In this document: positions 6,149-8,391 of the stretch, piece after piece
How the letters are laid out: each line of letters starts with the position of its first letter
Position numbering within the stretch: position 1 is the stretch's first letter
From: an uncultured Mollicutes bacterium
Lineage (GTDB): Bacteria; Bacillota_I; Bacilli_A; RFN20; CAG-826
DNA length: 8,391 bases
Direction: 5' to 3'
NCBI GenBank assembly: GCA_900550795.1
Contig: URTN01000026.1
Span: 1 to 8,391, forward strand
The notes under the pieces: generated by a model
Told to the model about the DNA's origin: nothing
Database searches by the model: none
Seen by the model: only the letters and a program-made list of their open reading frames with translations
Program-made: the position numbers and the translations under genes

Positions 6149-6763
6149 ATGGCGAATATCAAATTAAAATCGTCAAATTATTTCGGGTTAGTTGTACGCA
6201 ATAACTACAAGGCTCTTTTTGTTCGCGAGGACAAAACTAGCCTTTTTCATTTCCCTGGTTCTTCTATCGAATCGAAAAAGGAAATAAAAGATAAATTAGC
6301 TAGCCTGCTTTCAAGAAAATATGAAGGACGTGTATCAATTAAGAAGATATATGAACCTGTATATTCTTATTCTTCATCTACTAGAACTTCTTTATCTCTA
6401 GTTTTGGCATCTGAATTAGCCCCATTACGTTTCCCATCTTCTTTTGAAGTTAGGTTCCTTTCCTTGTCTGATAAGGATTTAATTGATCCGCTTGATTATA
6501 AAGGATTAGAGAAGATAACGATCTATAATGTCCCTAGGAAAGTCGATATAAGTGCCGATGATTATAATGAACTAATCCAATTAAAGAAGGCAATTGATTA
6601 TTATTCATCTAGAATCGATAAAGATTCAACTAAGGAATTAAAGGAATTTATCGATTATAGCAATGATAAAGATGCATCCATGCGAGCTTTCTTGTTCTTA
6701 TTAAAAGAAAATGGCCTAAGCAAAGAAGAATACATAACCTATCTAAAAAGGAAGCCTAGATAA
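6149..6763 (+). CDS. Hypothetical protein with a degenerate Nudix-like N-terminal domain
   Basis: I do not recognise this 204-residue soluble protein with certainty. Residues 1-130 follow the order of a Nudix fold: two strands (YFGLVVRNNYKALFVRE), then FHFPGSSIESKKEIKDKLASLLSRKYEGRVSIKKIYEPVYSY, which resembles the PGG-x-E-x-GE helix and the following strands of Nudix hydrolases. However the catalytic box GX5EX7REUXEEXGU is lost: the position of its first Glu is K43, and REUXEE corresponds to ASLLSR (51-56). If the homology is right, it cannot hydrolyse nucleoside diphosphates and is more likely a binding or regulatory domain. Residues 135-204 are charged and helical with no known motif. It is the first gene of a unit with cardiolipin synthase: its TAA directly abuts the next ATG, and AAGGAAG (6748-6754) near its end is the next gene's ribosome binding site. 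No signal peptide or membrane segment is seen. Confidence 0.7.
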   Translation: MANIKLKSSNYFGLVVRNNYKALFVREDKTSLFHFPGSSIESKKEIKDKLASLLSRKYEGRVSIKKIYEPVYSYSSSTRTSLSLVLASELAPLRFPSSFEVRFLSLSDKDLIDPLDYKGLEKITIYNVPRKVDISADDYNELIQLKKAIDYYSSRIDKDSTKELKEFIDYSNDKDASMRAFLFLLKENGLSKEEYITYLKRKPR

Positions 6764-8335
6764 ATGAAAACTTTCCTTCGCCCTGGTTTTTATCAAAAGC
6801 TAATTATTGGTTTGCTACTTTTTACCCAGCTAGGATTAGCTATTTATTTGCTAGTTAGATTATCTACCTATTCAGAGCAATCCCAACTTGCCTTTTATAT
6901 CATTTTGTCTAGCATATTCGTTTTAAATGTTGCAATTTCTAGCTATATAATTAGCTCTAAATCCCCTGATTCATATAGACTGGCCTGGCTTTGGGTTGTG
7001 AATTGCATCCCTTTACTAGGGGCGATTACCTATATCGTCTTTGCTAATAAGCAGACTTCAAAAAGAAAAAGGAAGATGATCAATAGATATATCCGTCCCT
7101 TAGAAAAAGAAGAAAGCGAGCCAAAAGCCTTAGAAGAATTAAAAAATAAATATCCTACATATGTACCTTTGTCAAATTATCTATTCTTTACCAAAGGGGG
7201 AGGGATATTCTCCGATACCTCGATTTCTTATTATCCTTTGGGCGATTTTGTCTTAGAGCCCTTATTAAGAGAATTATCTTTAGCAAAGCATTATATATTC
7301 ATCGAATTCTTCATTATCGAAAAGGAAGGGTATTTCTGGAAGCAAATACATAAGATACTTGTTGATAAAGTTAAAGAAGGGGTGGATGTCAGGGTTATCT
7401 ATGATGATGTTGGCTCTTTATCAGTTGCCCCATTCCATTTTGATAAGGAATTACAAAAAGAAGGCATTAAATGCCATAAATTCAATCCATTGCGTCCTTT
7501 CCTAGATATTAGGCAAAACAATAGGGACCATAGGAAGCTAGTAATTATTGATGGACATACTGCATTTACTGGCGGATTTAATATCGCGGATGAATATATA
7601 AACAAGAAAGAAAGGTTTGGACACTGGAAAGATAATGGAATCATGATTAAGGGGAAGGCAGTTACTTCCTTTACGATGATGTTCCTTTCTAATTATGTAT
7701 TCTATTTTGATCCAAAAGAGCAAATCGATAAGAAATATTATTCTTCTTCAACCTATATTTCTGAAATCGGGGGATATCCAAAAGGGAATGGCTTAATCCA
7801 ACCATATTGTGATCTTCCCTTTGATTCGAAAGCAGTCGGGGAAAGAGTATATCTAGACATAATCCAACGCGCCAAAAAATATGTATATATGACTACTCCA
7901 TATCTAATAATAGATTCTGAGATGGAGAATTCGCTTATTGCAGCAGCTTCTTCTGGAATCGAAGTCATATTGCTTATGCCCCATATCCCAGATAAAAATG
8001 CCATATTCCAGTTATCTAGGTCTTATTATGGGAACTTGCTTAAAGCAGGGGTAAAGATATATGAATATACCCCAGGATTTGTCCATGAAAAGATGTTTAT
8101 TAGCGATGATGTAGTCGCGACTGTCGGGACGATTAACCTAGATTATAGAAGTTTATATCTCCATTTGGAAAATGGGACATTCATCGTTGGGTCAAATTCG
8201 ATAAGCGACATGAAGCGAGACTTCCTCGACTCGATTAAATTATCGACTCAGATAGATTTATCTACCTTCTATAGGTGGCATAAGAAGAATAAGTGTTATT
8301 GGGGACTTTTAAGGATAGCGGCGCCATTTTTATGA
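6764..8335 (+). CDS. cls: Cardiolipin synthase (phospholipase D superfamily)
   Basis: This 523-residue membrane enzyme should condense two phosphatidylglycerols into cardiolipin and glycerol at the cytoplasmic membrane. Three hydrophobic segments open the protein (about 12-33, 42-63 and 72-93); most bacterial cardiolipin synthases have two, so the first is extra. Both catalytic HxKxxxxD motifs are intact: H256-K258-D263 followed by GGFNIADEY, and H441-K443-D448 followed by GTINLDYRS. WKDNGIMIKG and the TTPYLI segment are also typical. Length fits the family (about 480-520). The ATG directly follows the previous stop codon, with AAGGAAG at 6748-6754 nine bases upstream, so the two genes are co-transcribed. 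Its TGA overlaps the next start (ATGA at 8332-8335). The family is sure; whether it prefers phosphatidylglycerol or also uses other phospholipids cannot be read from the sequence. Confidence 0.93.
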   Translation: MKTFLRPGFYQKLIIGLLLFTQLGLAIYLLVRLSTYSEQSQLAFYIILSSIFVLNVAISSYIISSKSPDSYRLAWLWVVNCIPLLGAITYIVFANKQTSKRKRKMINRYIRPLEKEESEPKALEELKNKYPTYVPLSNYLFFTKGGGIFSDTSISYYPLGDFVLEPLLRELSLAKHYIFIEFFIIEKEGYFWKQIHKILVDKVKEGVDVRVIYDDVGSLSVAPFHFDKELQKEGIKCHKFNPLRPFLDIRQNNRDHRKLVIIDGHTAFTGGFNIADEYINKKERFGHWKDNGIMIKGKAVTSFTMMFLSNYVFYFDPKEQIDKKYYSSSTYISEIGGYPKGNGLIQPYCDLPFDSKAVGERVYLDIIQRAKKYVYMTTPYLIIDSEMENSLIAAASSGIEVILLMPHIPDKNAIFQLSRSYYGNLLKAGVKIYEYTPGFVHEKMFISDDVVATVGTINLDYRSLYLHLENGTFIVGSNSISDMKRDFLDSIKLSTQIDLSTFYRWHKKNKCYWGLLRIAAPFL

Positions 8336-8391
8336 AAAAACTTACTGTATTTAAAATTAGATTCATTCAAAAAACCTTAAAGTTCTTTTCC
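8332..8391 (+). CDS. N-terminal fragment of the next gene in the cls operon (cut by the window end)
   Basis: An ATG overlapping the cardiolipin synthase stop codon (ATGA) opens 20 codons that stay open to the edge: MKKLTVFKIRFIQKTLKFFS. The 4-base overlap is a standard arrangement for translational coupling, which compensates for the poor ribosome binding site (AAGGA at 8311-8315 is 16 bases away). The peptide is basic with alternating hydrophobic residues. No family can be assigned from so little. Confidence 0.5.
   Translation, partial: MKKLTVFKIRFIQKTLKFFS

Noticed and set aside
7399..8004. Minus-strand open frames across the cardiolipin synthase gene
   Set aside because: They are antisense to an intact enzyme with both HKD motifs and show no independent start signals or recognisable products.
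1117..8335. Use of genetic code 4 (TGA as tryptophan)
   Set aside because: Full-length proteins are obtained with the standard code, tryptophans are TGG, and cls ends with TGA at its expected C-terminus.
1..8391. Search for CRISPR arrays, tRNA or rRNA genes, insertion sequences, phage genes, toxin-antitoxin or other defence systems
   Set aside because: No regularly spaced repeats, transposase or integrase motifs, structured RNA genes or small toxin-like gene pairs were seen; nearly all of the window is accounted for by ordinary genes.

Overview
The window reads as a low-G+C (about one third G+C), gene-dense bacterial chromosome of Firmicutes/Bacilli type. It uses the standard code: TGA ends the cardiolipin synthase gene and all tryptophans I looked at are TGG, so it is not a code-4 Mollicute. 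Gene content (methylglyoxal synthase, secreted endonuclease I, GPH/SLC45-type sugar transporter, zinc-dependent phospholipase C fold, cardiolipin synthase) would fit an uncultured gut lineage near Erysipelotrichales/RF39-like Bacilli. That placement is an inference, not a demonstrated assignment.

The first ~165-185 bases do not belong with the rest. On the minus strand they encode the start of a typical Clostridia/Lachnospiraceae-style lipoprotein (positively charged N-terminus, LMAC lipobox, Ala/Glu/Lys-rich linker) at about 52% G+C by hand count. This piece abuts the interior of an endonuclease I gene, which loses its C-terminus at the junction. A chimeric contig end is the simplest explanation; a real recombination is possible.

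Layout: (1) 1-164 minus, foreign partial lipoprotein. (2) 94-951 minus, secreted endonuclease I, authentic only down to about 165-185. (3) 952-1116, divergent intergenic region. (4) 1117-1488 plus, mgsA, followed by a rho-independent terminator at 1498-1530. (5) 1583-3715 plus, a large O-antigen ligase/polymerase-like membrane protein. (6) 3782-5206 plus, MFS sugar transporter, whose stop codon shares a base with the start of (7) 5206-6105 plus, zinc-dependent phospholipase C-fold protein. (8) 6149-6763 plus, hypothetical protein resembling a catalytically dead Nudix domain, directly abutting (9) 6764-8335 plus, cardiolipin synthase, which overlaps by 4 nt (10) the first 20 codons of another gene running off the window.

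Functionally, the right half looks like a membrane and envelope neighbourhood: polysaccharide polymerase-like protein, sugar transporter, phospholipase-fold protein and phospholipid synthase. A recurring feature is that two genes that begin transcription units (mgsA and the Nudix-like gene) have a near-identical TTxCCTTATAAT box ending only 7-8 nt before the ATG, which suggests leaderless mRNAs. Genes inside the putative operons instead carry AAGGA/AGGAG ribosome binding sites. No tRNA, rRNA, CRISPR array, insertion sequence, phage gene or recognisable defence system is visible, and I found no convincing new biological system.
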